DNA from: JAYOEY01 sp038120295 | GTDB lineage: Bacteria; Pseudomonadota; Alphaproteobacteria; MPNO01; UBA2964 | Reading direction: 5' to 3' | Assembly (NCBI GenBank): GCA_038120295.1 | Contig: JAYOLL010000009.1 | Span: 61,493-125,492, forward strand | DNA: 64,000 bases | Part shown: positions 9,201-19,385 of the stretch, piece after piece | Numbering within the stretch: position 1 is the stretch's first letter | How the letters are laid out: each line of letters begins with the position of its first letter | Made by a program: the position numbers and the translations under genes | The notes under the pieces: model-generated | What the model was told of the DNA's origin: nothing | Database searches by the model: none | What the model saw: the letters and a program-made list of their open reading frames with translations, nothing else

Positions 9201-9461
9201 ATTCGAGAACCTCCTCAGTCGCGTTCAGCCATGGGATACGCTCCGAGTATCGTCAAAAGCGGTGCCGAGATAAAGTCAGGACGCCCGGGCTGGTGCCGCA
9301 AATTGATCGGTCGCCCCGGAATTCTGTAATTCTTGGAAAATGAACGTACTCTTCGACCGGCGCCCCTCCCGCCAGGGAACAGAGAACGGCTTCGGCTATC
9401 GAACCGATAGTCACGGCATCGTTGGCCAACACGCTCTTGGGAGATACCCGATAGCGATGGA

Positions 9462-9927
9462 ATGACTCAGTGCTGTTTTTTTATGGTTTCTCGCCGGTGT
9501 CCTGCGGATTGAACCTGCTTTCGCCCACACGGCTGGAAGCGGCACGATCGCGGGCGGTCTGGGTCTTGTCCGTCGCCTTCCCTCTGGTCGTGGCAATTGG
9601 CATCCTGGGTTTTCCCTTGCCCGTGGCGGAACCGGTTATCGAGAGGTCTGTGGCCGTGCTGGGCGCCGCGGTCACCCTGGTAGTACAGAACTATCCGCGT
9701 CGACTGACCCGCTCGCTTATGAGCTCGGCTTCGTGGTTGCCACAGGCCTTGTACATGCTGTCGGGATCGGAATGATGACGTTGTTACCGCGCGAACTGGC
9801 CGTGCGCGTCCGGCCCCAGTGGGCGCGCATCGTCATTTGCGTCGCCGGCAGCGGGATCGCTGCGGCGGGCATCCTTCTGCTGGCGTTTACCCTCAGGCTC
9901 TCCCTGGGCCTGCCGGCGAGCGGCTAA
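9462..9927 (+). pseudogene. Decayed hupE/ureJ-like membrane protein gene
   Basis: Three pieces of a HupE/UreJ protein (putative nickel/cobalt uptake family) are readable in order but not in one frame. Piece 1 (about 9472-9570) encodes a signal peptide and mature N-terminus, LRIEPAFAHTAGSGTIAGG. Piece 2 (about 9555-9690) encodes the middle, VAIGILGFPLPVAEPVIE. Piece 3 (about 9725-9927) encodes YELGFVVATGLVHAVGIGM and the last helix. The conserved HPxxGxDH and HGxAHG motifs expected between the pieces are absent, so there were internal deletions. The only nearby ATG (9462) reaches piece 1 only if the frame shifts within a run of seven T's. I infer a pseudogene; the family assignment rests on recalled motifs. 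Confidence 0.7.
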
Positions 9928-9941
9928 TACAAGCGGTCCGG

Positions 9942-10322
9942 TCAGTCGAGCGTGAAACTGCCGTCGGAAAACTTGACGTGCAGATTGAAGCCGCCCTCAT
10001 TCACGTCCCAAGCCTGAATCCGGTATTTGCGATAGCCCTGCTTGTGAAACGGGTCGCCGTCAGCGATGCGCTTGGCCTCGGCCATGCTTTTCGCACGGAC
10101 CACGATCATACCCGGCCCCTGCGGCTTGCCCTTTGCGTCAACGAAAGGTCCGGCCGCGAACAGGATGCCCTTCTTTTCGATTTCAAGCTGGTAGGCGATG
10201 TGCTTGGGGAAAATTTTCCGCCGGTCGCCGGTTTTCTCGGTCGGTTCGGAAAATATGATGTAAAGCCTCTTGTGCAGCATCTTGGCGTGCAGTTCTTCGA
10301 CCTGTTTTGCGGTAAGCGCCAT
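9942..10322 (-). CDS. YCII-domain protein
   Basis: A 126-residue protein with the YciI-like (alpha+beta ferredoxin-like) fold. Recognisable segments are LYIIFSEPTEK, AYQLEIEKKGILFAAGPF, MIVVRAKSMAEAKRIADGDPF and YRKYRIQAWDV; the conserved Asp of ADGDPF is the usual candidate active-site residue. The biochemical role of most YCII proteins is unknown. I chose the ATG at 10320-10322 because AAAGGAG lies about 7 nt upstream. An ATG six codons earlier would overlap that ribosome-binding site. Confidence 0.85.
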   Translation of the reverse strand: MALTAKQVEELHAKMLHKRLYIIFSEPTEKTGDRRKIFPKHIAYQLEIEKKGILFAAGPFVDAKGKPQGPGMIVVRAKSMAEAKRIADGDPFHKQGYRKYRIQAWDVNEGGFNLHVKFSDGSFTLD

Positions 10323-10661
10323 TCTTAACTCCTTTGGCAATCGATGGGTTTCAGATTCATTCCATGTTGTCGAACGTCAGATCTCGGCCTTCCAGTCAGA
10401 TCGGCTGATGACCACCCCGGCAGACTTCATTGCCGACCGCCATCTTCACCCCTTGGGATGCGTTCGCCGGAGACCACGCGACGGCGCGTCTGTTACGCGG
10501 GGCCGACAGGTACAAAACGGCACTCGCTTTTGCCTCCGGCAGTGCAGCGGACATAGGCTGGTTCCCTGATCCGTACTGATGTTTTCCGGAAACTGAACTG
10601 GTTTCAGCATTGGAAGACGACTCGATGTTGTCACGTTCCTTCAACGGTTCGCAACGGTCGG
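10323..10661. other. Intergenic region between glnE and the YCII gene
   Basis: About 340 bp with no gene I can support. A minus-strand 89-codon frame starts at the glnE stop, but its third-position base use is unlike the neighbours and it resembles no known protein. I see no terminator hairpin with a T-run, so read-through from glnE is possible. Confidence 0.4.
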
Positions 10662-13622
10662 TCATGTCTCTCTCGGTTCGAGTTTGGCGGCAGGCCCCTC
10701 TACGTTACGGCGGAAGATTTCATGACATTCCGCCGTTCTGTCCGCGATCGTCCGTTTCAGCTCATCGAAACTTTCCATGCCACAGCCTCGCGCCAGCATC
10801 GCACGCGTATCCTCGCCGGCACCCGCTTCGTCGAATTCGTCCCCTACGCTAAGACGCAATACGCCCTGGAGGTTGCGCCACAGATGCATCGATTGGATCA
10901 GCGTGTCTGCGACGAAGTCTTCCAGAAACCCGGCCGCTTTCAGCCGGCGCAGCGCATCCGTTGTATTGGATGACAGGATTTCCGGGGCGTCCGCGCCGTG
11001 TCGGAGCTGGAGATACTGGGCAAAGAATTCAATATCGATCAGCCCGCCGCGCCGGTTCTTGATGTCCCAGTCGCCGCCCGTTTTCCTGTCGCGCTCGATC
11101 CGGGCCCTCATATCGGCGACATCGCGCAGCAGGGAATCCGGTTCTCGTCGCGCCGTCAGGATATCCTGAATGGCGCGCTGCAGCTCGTCCTCGAAACCTT
11201 TTTCGGCGAATACGATCCGGGCGCGCGTCAGCGCCATATGCTCCCACGTCCAGGCGGACTCGGTGTGATATTTTACGAAGGCCTCGAACGAAGAGGCGAG
11301 AGGTCCGGCGTTGCCGGACGGGCGCAGACGCATATCCACCTCGTACAGTATGCCCTCCGCAGTCGGCGCTGTCAGGGCGCTCAGATACCGTTGACCGAGC
11401 CGCGTAAAATACGGGATGGGCATCAATGGCCGCTTACCGTCGGACTGTTCGCCTTCGTCCCGATAAATAAACAGGAGGTCGAGGTCGGAGCCCACGGTCA
11501 GCTCTCGTCCGCCGAGCTTTCCGAGCGCGATGACCGCCATGAGCCCCCCCGGTAAACGGCCGTGCGATTCCGCGAACTCCTGCAGGACCGCCGGGTACAT
11601 CGTGCGCAGCGCGGTATCGGCAATATCGGATAGCGCGCGCCCCGATTCTTCCGGCGTTGTACGGCCGCGCAGGATGTGAACGCCAACCTGGAACACCCGG
11701 TCGTTGGTCTGACGTCTGACGATGTCGAGGACGTCCTGAAAATCCCGGGCCTTGTAGTCGATGGCCTGATTTACCTCTGCTGTCAGCTGTTCGGCGGGTG
11801 GGACCGGCTCGAAGAAATCGGATTCCAGCACCGCGTCGAACAGGATCGGGTGACGACGCAGCGTGTCGGCGATACGAGGCGCGCTCCCCATGATTTCCGC
11901 CAGCAGTTCCAGGTAGGCCGGGTTTGAATGAAAAAGCGAAAACAGCTGTACGCCGGCCGGCAGTCCGGAGAGAAAATCGTTGAAACCCAGTAGCGCCCTG
12001 TCGGGATTGAGAGTCTTTGAAAATGCTTCCAGCAATCCCGGCATCAGCTCCGTCAGCAATTCACGCGCCCGGTTGCTGCGCGTCGCGTTGAAACGACCGC
12101 GATGCCAGTTCTGTATCGTTCCGGACGTTGCGGAAGGATCCTTGAAACCCAGTGATTCAAGCGTTCTGAGCGTGTCCGGGTGATCCTCACCGCCGGTGAA
12201 GACAAGGGTTCCCGGTCCGCCGAGGCTGGGAGAATCGCCGAACAGTCGTCCGAAATGGTCCTCGACGCGGTGCAGAACGGCGCTGATCCGTTCGGGAAAC
12301 CCGTTGTCGCCGTCTGCAGGCAATCCCATGAAAGCCGCGAATTTTTTCAGCCTGTCCGAGTCATCCGGCAACTCGTGCGTCTGCTGGTCATCGATCATTT
12401 GCAGGCGGTGCTCCGTCTTGCGGAGGAACCAGTAATCCTCGATCAGCGATTCGGCGGTTTCTGACTCGACATGGCCTGCCGCGAACAGTGAGCGGAGCGC
12501 TTCGCGGGTCATGCGCTGGCGCAGCGTCGGGTCGCGACCGCCCCAGATCAGCTGCTGTGTCTGGGTGAAAAACTCGATCTCCCGTATGCCGCCGCGGCCC
12601 AGCTTGACGTTGTGACCCGGCACGGCGATCCGATCGCTGCCCCGATGGGCGTTTATCTGGCGTTTGATCGAATGGATATCCTCGATCGCCGCGAAATCAA
12701 GGCTGCGACGCCAGACGAAAGGCGTCAGCGTGTTCAGAAACGCTTCACCGGCTTCGATATCGCCCGCCACCGGCAGCGCCTTGATCATGGCGGCGCGTTC
12801 CCAGTTCTGGCCGATGCTCTCATAATAGGTTTCGGCCGCCACAACCGAGATGGCCGGCGGAGTCGATCCAGGGTCGGGCCTGAGACGAAGATCAGTGCGA
12901 AAGACATAGCCGTCGCCGGTCCGTTCCTCGAGCAGACGGCACAGGCGTCGAGCGGTCCGGGTAAAATACTCCTGAGGCGACTTCGATCCCGTGTACGGGG
13001 TTTTCTCGCCGTCGAACAGCAGGATCAGGTCGACATCGCTCGAATAGTTGAGCTCGCCGGCCCCGAGTTTCCCCATGCCGAGGACTATGAACCCGCTGTC
13101 CCTATGCGGCTCTTCCGGCTCAGGCAGGCTCAGATCGCCGCCGTCATGCCCTTCGCGTAATAAAGTACCCACCGCAGCGCCGAGCGCCGCGCAGGCGAAA
13201 CGACTCAGCGCGTCAGTAACTGAATCATCCGTCCATACCCCGGCGATATCCGCAAGAGCCGTGGTGAGAGCCGCGCGGCGGCGGCTCCGCCTGAGAGCCG
13301 GTCCGCTACTCGCCGCGCCGCCCGCGATCAGCGCGGGATTCTCGACCTCTGCCAGAATGTTCTCGAAAGCGTGATCCGGCCCCTGCTCGAGGAGCGCTGC
13401 TGTATGAACCGGATCGACGACCGCGCATTGGGTGAGAAACGGACTATGGCCGAACACCGAGCCGAGAAGCGCCTTCCATTCCCGGTCCTCGGCCGTTCCT
13501 CGGGCGAATGCAGCAACTGTCGTATCCCCGGAACGGTCGGCGGCGTCGATCCAGCGCTGGAACCCCGTTTCCAGAGCGTTCGGGTCGCCTGGATCTGGCA
13601 ATTGTTCGACGTCAAACCACAT
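10662..13622 (-). CDS. glnE: Bifunctional glutamine synthetase adenylyltransferase/adenylyl-removing enzyme
   Basis: GlnE attaches or removes AMP on glutamine synthetase in response to PII and glutamine, setting nitrogen assimilation. It has 986 residues, the normal length. Two nucleotidyltransferase domains are present, each with the GxGKLGxxEL...SDxDL motif. The first is near residues 184-203 (GKLGAGELNYSSDVDLILLF). The second is near 690-720 (GKLGGRELTVGSDLDLLFIY). Each is followed by a helical GlnD-PII-UTase-type domain. Both active sites keep their paired aspartates, so both activities should be intact. It is divergent from the AsmA-like gene at 13736. Confidence 0.95.
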   Translation of the reverse strand: MWFDVEQLPDPGDPNALETGFQRWIDAADRSGDTTVAAFARGTAEDREWKALLGSVFGHSPFLTQCAVVDPVHTAALLEQGPDHAFENILAEVENPALIAGGAASSGPALRRSRRRAALTTALADIAGVWTDDSVTDALSRFACAALGAAVGTLLREGHDGGDLSLPEPEEPHRDSGFIVLGMGKLGAGELNYSSDVDLILLFDGEKTPYTGSKSPQEYFTRTARRLCRLLEERTGDGYVFRTDLRLRPDPGSTPPAISVVAAETYYESIGQNWERAAMIKALPVAGDIEAGEAFLNTLTPFVWRRSLDFAAIEDIHSIKRQINAHRGSDRIAVPGHNVKLGRGGIREIEFFTQTQQLIWGGRDPTLRQRMTREALRSLFAAGHVESETAESLIEDYWFLRKTEHRLQMIDDQQTHELPDDSDRLKKFAAFMGLPADGDNGFPERISAVLHRVEDHFGRLFGDSPSLGGPGTLVFTGGEDHPDTLRTLESLGFKDPSATSGTIQNWHRGRFNATRSNRARELLTELMPGLLEAFSKTLNPDRALLGFNDFLSGLPAGVQLFSLFHSNPAYLELLAEIMGSAPRIADTLRRHPILFDAVLESDFFEPVPPAEQLTAEVNQAIDYKARDFQDVLDIVRRQTNDRVFQVGVHILRGRTTPEESGRALSDIADTALRTMYPAVLQEFAESHGRLPGGLMAVIALGKLGGRELTVGSDLDLLFIYRDEGEQSDGKRPLMPIPYFTRLGQRYLSALTAPTAEGILYEVDMRLRPSGNAGPLASSFEAFVKYHTESAWTWEHMALTRARIVFAEKGFEDELQRAIQDILTARREPDSLLRDVADMRARIERDRKTGGDWDIKNRRGGLIDIEFFAQYLQLRHGADAPEILSSNTTDALRRLKAAGFLEDFVADTLIQSMHLWRNLQGVLRLSVGDEFDEAGAGEDTRAMLARGCGMESFDELKRTIADRTAECHEIFRRNVEGPAAKLEPRET

Positions 13623-13735
13623 ATCTTACCCAGCGATTCAAAATGGTGCGTTCCATCCGGCGCTTGTTTGCCGCAGACTGCGGAACGCTGGACGGATGGT
13701 AATGCAGCGTTGCCGACAGAACAAAGTATGACGCC

Positions 13736-16700
13736 ATGAGGCTCAGACGAACACGCACGGCGATCGAAATCTTCGGGATGTCGATGCTTGGGCTCCTGCT
13801 GCTGGGCGGCATAACAGCGTGGCGGTTATCCGAAGGACCGGTGCGGCTCGATTTTCTCGCACCTCATATCGAGGACGCTGTCAACAGCTCCGGCGGCGCC
13901 CTGAGATTCCAGATCGGCGGTGCGCGCCTAGCCTGGGGCGGGTGGGAAAGAACGCTCGATATCCTGGTGAACGACGTCCGTGCCGTCGGCAAGGACGACA
14001 GGCTGGTCGCCGGAATCCCGGAGATGTCCGTGACCTTCAGTCTGAGAGCGCTGATCCGCGGCGTTGTCGCGCCGACCAGTTTTGACATCATTGGTCCAAA
14101 GATCCGTCTTGTTCGAAACGAATCCGGCCGCGTTGCGATAGCGATGGAAGAGCAGGATTCGATAGATCCGGACCTGTTTGCCGGAATTGTCGCATCCCTC
14201 GACGGGCGCAACGACCCTCTAAAGCCGTTAACTTATCTGACGCGATTCTCGATCCTGGACGCGCGTGTCCGCGTCGAGGATCGCTTTAGCGGTATTTCCT
14301 GGACTGCTCCTTCTCTCGACCTGGTTCTTTTGCGCGAGAAAGGCGAGATAAGGGGAACGGTCTTCGGCGCTGTCGATGTCGGATCCACGCCTGTACGGTT
14401 CGATGCCAAAGCGGCATGGAAGCCGGGAGACAGCTCCATCGACGTGTCAGTCGGACTCTATCCTGTCAGGCTCGACCGGTTCGCCCTGCTTGCTCCCCGG
14501 TTCGAGGTCCTCTCCGGGATTCAGCTCCCTGTCGAAGGCCACGCATCCCTTCTCGTCGGTGTCGATGGCAGAATCTATGACGGCAGCTTCTCGCTTCAAG
14601 CGGGCGCCGGCCAGCTGGTCGCCGGCGAACTTTGGAGAAAACCCGTCCAGGTTTCCGGTGCGACGATGAAAGGACGGTTCAACACCGATCCCGGGCTGGT
14701 TGAAATCGAGCGGCTTGCCGTGTCGCTGGGCGAAACGACAGCGACCCTTTCCGCCACCGCGCTCAAGCTCGACGAAACGGGCTCGATCAATGGAGAGGTA
14801 ACGCTCGACAGGCTGGCGCTCAACGATTTGAGACGTTACTGGCCCGCTGATGCCGGGGTGTCCGCCCGAACCTGGATACTCGGCCATATGTCGAACGGCC
14901 AGGTGCAGGACGCCGCGGCCAAGTTCGTGGTGGACATACCGAAGATCGGTGAGCCGGAATTCCGGCTCGGCCCGATATCGGGACGGATGCGCATGAAGGG
15001 CGTTTCGATCGATTATCTGCCTGGTCTGCCGCCGCTCGAAAAAGTCGATGCGACAGCTGTTTTCAGGAACGACAGATATATCGCCAGTGTAACGGCCGGC
15101 ACGGCGGGCGGGCTGGACCTCGACCGCGGAACCGTAAGGCTTACGGGCCTCGACTCCGACAGGGAGATGGCCGATATCGATGTGTCGATCGCCGGGTCTC
15201 TGGGAGCGGCCCTTGGGTTGATCGACAACAAGCCTCTCGGGTACGCAAAGGCTTTCGGGATCGACCCCCTGAAGGTAGAAGGACGCGCGAGGACGCAGCT
15301 CAAACTGAGAATGCCGATGATCAATGATCTCAGGCTGGATCAGATCGACATAGCGGCTGCAGCCGAAATCAAAGACGCCGGCCTGCCGTCCTTTGCCTTT
15401 GGGCAGCCCATTGAGGGCGGTGATTTCAAGCTGAATGTCAGTGCCGAAAGACTGACGCTGCAGGGAACGGCGAAGCTGGCCGGCATTCCGACGCGGCTTC
15501 GGTGGCAGGAAAACTTTCGGTCCGATGCTCCAGTGGCGCGTCATTACGAAGCATCGGGGAAAATTCCTGTCGCCGAGCTGGAGAAGTTCGGGGTGTCCGG
15601 CCTTTCTCCTTACGTCGATGGAACGCTGGCGACCGATATCGCCTATATGAAGACCTCCGCGGGGCCCGTGGATATTGTCGTCAAGGCGGACCTCGGGGAG
15701 GCGAGCCTGTTCGTGCCAGGTTTCGACTGGCGCAAGCAACCGGGCGAGAAAGGCGTTGCCTGGTTTGCCGTATCGGTTGCCGAGGATGGCGCTGCGGAAG
15801 TCAGAAAATTCGACGTTCAGGCGCGTGATCTTCGGGCTCGCGGCCATGCGAAGCTTTCAGCGAAAGGCAGTTTGCAAACGCTGAAGCTGGACCAGTTCGA
15901 TCTCGGGAGGACGCGAACCGTCGCCACCATCGCGGTCGACCGTAACGGTCTTTACGATATTGCGCTCAAAGGGCCGGTGTTCGATGCGACGAAATTCATC
16001 GAACGCGCGGGGGAAGGCGAAGACACCGAACTCCCGCCGCTTCGTCTGAACATGGAATTCGACCGCGTCTGGTTCGACCCCGATACGCCAGTCGAGACGC
16101 TAAAGGCGGATTTGTCGTATGACGGAAAGAGCTGGCGTAGGGGGGCGGTCACCGGGACTCTTGGTAAGGACAGGTCGCTATCGATTTCGATGGAAACAGA
16201 GGGGGATCGGCGCAAAGCGCGGCTCACCTCGAATAACGCCGGGGCAGCGCTGAGGGCGCTTGATTTTGTCGACACCATGCAGGGCGGCGAACTGCTGCTG
16301 GAAGCCGGTCGACCCCTTTCCGATTCAAACGCTGCCTGGGATGGTACCCTGACGATTTCCAATTTCTCGCTTGTGAAGGCGCCAATCATGGCACGCATTC
16401 TCACGCTGGCTTCGCTAACCGGAATTACCAACGCCCTCGCAGGCAAGGGGATCCAGTTTGCCACGCTGAATGTACCGTTCACCTGGCGTGACGGCGTAAT
16501 AACGGTCACGACGGCACGCGCGGTCGGGTCCGAACTGGGCCTTACTTCCGACGGCACGATAAGCGTCCGGAATAAGAAATTCGGCCTCAACGGGACGATC
16601 ATTCCCGCCTACACCTTTAATTCGGCGCTCGGCAATATCCCTGTCGTCGGGAGAATTTTCTCGGGCGGGAAGGGGGGGGGGATTTTTGCCGCTACCTACA

Positions 16701-16852
16701 AGGTTTCCGGCGAATTCGAGAAACCGGATGTAAGCGTAAATGCGCTGGCCGCGCTGGCACCGGGGTTTTTGCGTAACTTCCTCAGCGTTTTCGATGGGGT
16801 GGGGGGCAAGATCGTTCCATCGAAATCGTCGAAGATTCCAGACCAGGATTAG
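13736..16852 (+). CDS. AsmA/YhdP-like envelope protein (DUF3971-type)
   Basis: A 1038-residue protein with one N-terminal membrane anchor (about residues 10-30) and a very long periplasmic beta-rich region. The repeated short strands and the C-terminal segment (ITNALAGKGIQFATLNVPF, then FAATYKVSGEFEKPDVSVN) fit the YhdP/TamB/AsmA bridge-like group. That group is thought to carry phospholipids between inner and outer membranes. A run of ten G's lies inside the coding sequence near residues 980-983 and could make the frame unstable. The gene is monocistronic, between divergent glnE and convergent tyrS. Confidence 0.85.
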   Translation: MRLRRTRTAIEIFGMSMLGLLLLGGITAWRLSEGPVRLDFLAPHIEDAVNSSGGALRFQIGGARLAWGGWERTLDILVNDVRAVGKDDRLVAGIPEMSVTFSLRALIRGVVAPTSFDIIGPKIRLVRNESGRVAIAMEEQDSIDPDLFAGIVASLDGRNDPLKPLTYLTRFSILDARVRVEDRFSGISWTAPSLDLVLLREKGEIRGTVFGAVDVGSTPVRFDAKAAWKPGDSSIDVSVGLYPVRLDRFALLAPRFEVLSGIQLPVEGHASLLVGVDGRIYDGSFSLQAGAGQLVAGELWRKPVQVSGATMKGRFNTDPGLVEIERLAVSLGETTATLSATALKLDETGSINGEVTLDRLALNDLRRYWPADAGVSARTWILGHMSNGQVQDAAAKFVVDIPKIGEPEFRLGPISGRMRMKGVSIDYLPGLPPLEKVDATAVFRNDRYIASVTAGTAGGLDLDRGTVRLTGLDSDREMADIDVSIAGSLGAALGLIDNKPLGYAKAFGIDPLKVEGRARTQLKLRMPMINDLRLDQIDIAAAAEIKDAGLPSFAFGQPIEGGDFKLNVSAERLTLQGTAKLAGIPTRLRWQENFRSDAPVARHYEASGKIPVAELEKFGVSGLSPYVDGTLATDIAYMKTSAGPVDIVVKADLGEASLFVPGFDWRKQPGEKGVAWFAVSVAEDGAAEVRKFDVQARDLRARGHAKLSAKGSLQTLKLDQFDLGRTRTVATIAVDRNGLYDIALKGPVFDATKFIERAGEGEDTELPPLRLNMEFDRVWFDPDTPVETLKADLSYDGKSWRRGAVTGTLGKDRSLSISMETEGDRRKARLTSNNAGAALRALDFVDTMQGGELLLEAGRPLSDSNAAWDGTLTISNFSLVKAPIMARILTLASLTGITNALAGKGIQFATLNVPFTWRDGVITVTTARAVGSELGLTSDGTISVRNKKFGLNGTIIPAYTFNSALGNIPVVGRIFSGGKGGGIFAATYKVSGEFEKPDVSVNALAALAPGFLRNFLSVFDGVGGKIVPSKSSKIPDQD
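16672..16681 (+). repeat. G10 homopolymer inside the AsmA-like gene
   Basis: Ten consecutive G's encode part of a Gly-rich turn (GGKGGGIFA) near the C-terminus. Tracts this long can slip during replication and also cause sequencing indels. As written the frame stays open through the conserved C-terminal motif, so this copy number is the ON state. Confidence 0.8.
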
Positions 16853-16927
16853 GGAGAAACCCTGTCCGGCCGTACGCGTCCGACCGATTTTGACCCCGAA
16901 CGGAAATCCTCCGGGTAAATCAATGGA

Positions 16928-18184
16928 TCAGACCGGCTGAACCAGCGAATGGTTCTTGCGGCCAGCGGACAGCTTGATGACGCCTTCGGTGTTGATGTCG
17001 GTTGCCGTAACGGTCTGCGTTTCGTCGCCGACCACGGCGTCATTGATGCGGCCGCCGCCGCCTCGAATCAGACGCCGTGCTTCGCCGTTGCTCTTCGACA
17101 GGCCGGCCTGAACGAACAGCTGAAATACCGGGATGCCCGATTCAAGGTCGCCGCGCGCAATTTCAACTGTCGGCAAGGCCGAACCCTGCGCCCCGTCCTC
17201 GAACGTTGCCCGGGCGGTTTCCGCCGCTGCTTCCGCTTCAGCGCGGCCATGACACATGGCTGTCGCTTCGATTGCGAGAATTTTTTTCGCTTCGTTGATA
17301 TCGGCGTCCTTAAGCGTTTCCAGACGCGCGATCTCGTCGAGCGGCAGTTCCGTAAACAGGCGCAGGAATCGTCCGACATCAGGATCGGCGGTGTTGCGCC
17401 AGAACTGGAAATATTCGTAGGGCGAGAGGCGTTCTTTGTTTAACCAGACCGCACCCGCTGCCGTCTTGCCCATCTTTTCGCCTGAGGCGGTCGTGATCAG
17501 TGGCGACGTCAGGCCGAACACGGTGTCGCCGTCGACACGGCGCGTCAGTTCGACACCGTTGACGATATTCCCCCACTGGTCGGAGCCGCCCATCTGCAAC
17601 ACGCAGTTACTGCGGCGCGACAGTTCAAGGAAATCGTATGCCTGCAGGATCATGTAGTTGAATTCGAGGAAGCTGAGCGGCTGCTCGCGTTCGAGCCGCA
17701 GTTTCACCGATTCGAATGAGAGCATCCGGTTGACCGAAAAATGCCGGCCGTACTCGCGCAGGAACGGGATGTATTCCAGCTCGTCCAGCCAGGCGGCGTT
17801 GTCGACCATGACGGCGTCGGTCGGTCCGTCGCCGAAGGTCAGAAACTTTTCGAAGACCCCCCTGATACCCGCCATGTTGCGCGCGATGTCGTCTTCGGTG
17901 AGGATTTTCCGGCTTTCATCCTTCCCGGACGGGTCGCCGACTTTTGTCGTGCCGCCGCCCATCAGGACGATCGGCTTGTGTCCCGTTTTCTGCAACCAGC
18001 GAAGCAGCAGGATCGGCACCAGAGAGCCGACATGCAGGCTGTCAGCGGTGCAGTCGAAGCCGATATAGGCGCATTGAGGAGCTGGGCCGGCCAGAAGCGT
18101 GTCGAGCGCGCCGTCGTCGGTGCACTGATGGATGAAACCGCGCTCGGCGATACTGGACAGAAATTCCGACTTGAAACGGGTCAT
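16928..18184 (-). CDS. tyrS: Tyrosyl-tRNA synthetase
   Basis: A class I aminoacyl-tRNA synthetase that charges tRNA-Tyr. It has 418 residues. The HIGH-type motif is HVGS at 51-54 and the KMSKS-type motif is KMGKT at 237-241. The GSDQWGN segment binds tyrosine and ATP. A C-terminal S4 RNA-binding domain is visible (FVQAGLSKSNGEARRLIRGG). It is divergent from anmK. Confidence 0.97.
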   Translation of the reverse strand: MTRFKSEFLSSIAERGFIHQCTDDGALDTLLAGPAPQCAYIGFDCTADSLHVGSLVPILLLRWLQKTGHKPIVLMGGGTTKVGDPSGKDESRKILTEDDIARNMAGIRGVFEKFLTFGDGPTDAVMVDNAAWLDELEYIPFLREYGRHFSVNRMLSFESVKLRLEREQPLSFLEFNYMILQAYDFLELSRRSNCVLQMGGSDQWGNIVNGVELTRRVDGDTVFGLTSPLITTASGEKMGKTAAGAVWLNKERLSPYEYFQFWRNTADPDVGRFLRLFTELPLDEIARLETLKDADINEAKKILAIEATAMCHGRAEAEAAAETARATFEDGAQGSALPTVEIARGDLESGIPVFQLFVQAGLSKSNGEARRLIRGGGGRINDAVVGDETQTVTATDINTEGVIKLSAGRKNHSLVQPV

Positions 18185-18291
18185 GATAGGTCTACGGTTC
18201 GTTGGTGCCGACGCTGTTTAGCATAGTGGCTTTCGGCATGGCGAGCCCTCAGTAATGAACGGGGCGCGTGGGTGCAGTCGGGGTGGAAGGC

Positions 18292-19368
18292 ATGAACGAT
18301 CCGGTGCTGACGATCGGGATGATGAGCGGAACGTCGATGGACGGTATCGACGCGGCGCTGGTTCGGAGCGATGGCCTCGACACCGTGGAACCGGTCGCAA
18401 GCCTCTCGGTCCCCTACGACAGCTCCATGCGCAACGGACTCCGCTCCGTCCTTGGCGGGAACGGCCCGGTCGCATCCGTCGAGCGCGCCTTGACCGAATG
18501 TCATGCGGAAACTGTCCGTACGCTGCTTGCAAAGGCGGGTGCCGAGGCGTCCGACATCGCTGTTATCGGTTTTCACGGCCATACCATCCTGCATCGGCCC
18601 GAAGAGCGCAGGACCTGGCAGATCGGCGAATGCGCTCTGCTGGCGGCGATGACAGGAATCGATGTCGTAGGCGATATGCGTCTCGCCGATGTTGAAGCCG
18701 GAGGACAGGGTGCCCCGCTCGTACCGCTCTATCATGCCGCGCTGGCGGCGACTCTCGAAAAGCCGCTGGCGGTTCTCAATATCGGCGGTGTCGCGAACGT
18801 GACCTGGCTCGGAGAGGGCGGGAATTCCGTTCTGGCGTTTGACACCGGACCGGGCGGCGCCCTGCTGGACGAATGGGCCATGAGGATGGCAGGGAAACCG
18901 TTCGACGAAGACGGCCGACTCGCAAAGGCGGGGAGTGTCGATATTGTCGCGCTATCGAAGCTGCTCGACGATCCCTATTTTGCCCTGTCCCCTCCAAAAT
19001 CCCTGGATCGGCTCGACTTCGACGGGGCGCCGGCCGCCTTGCTTTCGCCCGAGGACGGCGCAGCGACACTGGTAGCCTTTACCTGCGAAGCCGTCGCAGC
19101 GTCGGCGCGTCATTTTCCTGCGCCCGTCTGCCGATGGCTCGTTACCGGTGGGGGACGGAGGAACCCGGAAATCATGGCGGGGCTGAGTGAAAGGGTCGGA
19201 GTTCCTGTCGAGCCGGTCGAAGCCGTCGGATGGGACGGCGACATGCTGGAAGCGCAGGCGTTCGCCTATCTCGCCGTACGAAGCCGGCGCGGACTGCCGC
19301 TGACCCTGCCTGAGACGACAGGTGTTCGCGAACCGCTCACTGGCGGTCGGTTCTATCCCGCCGCCTGA
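18292..19368 (+). CDS. anmK: Anhydro-N-acetylmuramic acid kinase
   Basis: AnmK phosphorylates and hydrolyses 1,6-anhydro-MurNAc to MurNAc-6-phosphate in cell-wall recycling. It has 358 residues from the chosen ATG. The nucleotide-binding signature GMMSGTSMDGIDAAL is at the N-terminus, with GFHGHTILHRP and a FDTGPGG motif further in. I chose ATG 18292, next to a GGAAGG ribosome-binding site; a GTG at 18268 would add eight residues before the conserved start. Confidence 0.95.
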   Translation: MNDPVLTIGMMSGTSMDGIDAALVRSDGLDTVEPVASLSVPYDSSMRNGLRSVLGGNGPVASVERALTECHAETVRTLLAKAGAEASDIAVIGFHGHTILHRPEERRTWQIGECALLAAMTGIDVVGDMRLADVEAGGQGAPLVPLYHAALAATLEKPLAVLNIGGVANVTWLGEGGNSVLAFDTGPGGALLDEWAMRMAGKPFDEDGRLAKAGSVDIVALSKLLDDPYFALSPPKSLDRLDFDGAPAALLSPEDGAATLVAFTCEAVAASARHFPAPVCRWLVTGGGRRNPEIMAGLSERVGVPVEPVEAVGWDGDMLEAQAFAYLAVRSRRGLPLTLPETTGVREPLTGGRFYPAA

Positions 19369-19385
19369 CTGTTCCTGGAAGCGGT

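Noticed and set aside
10396..10665. An 89-codon minus-strand frame starting at the glnE stop codon
   Set aside because: Third-position base use is unlike the neighbouring genes, there is no recognisable domain, and the frame ends without a following gene. Treated as chance.
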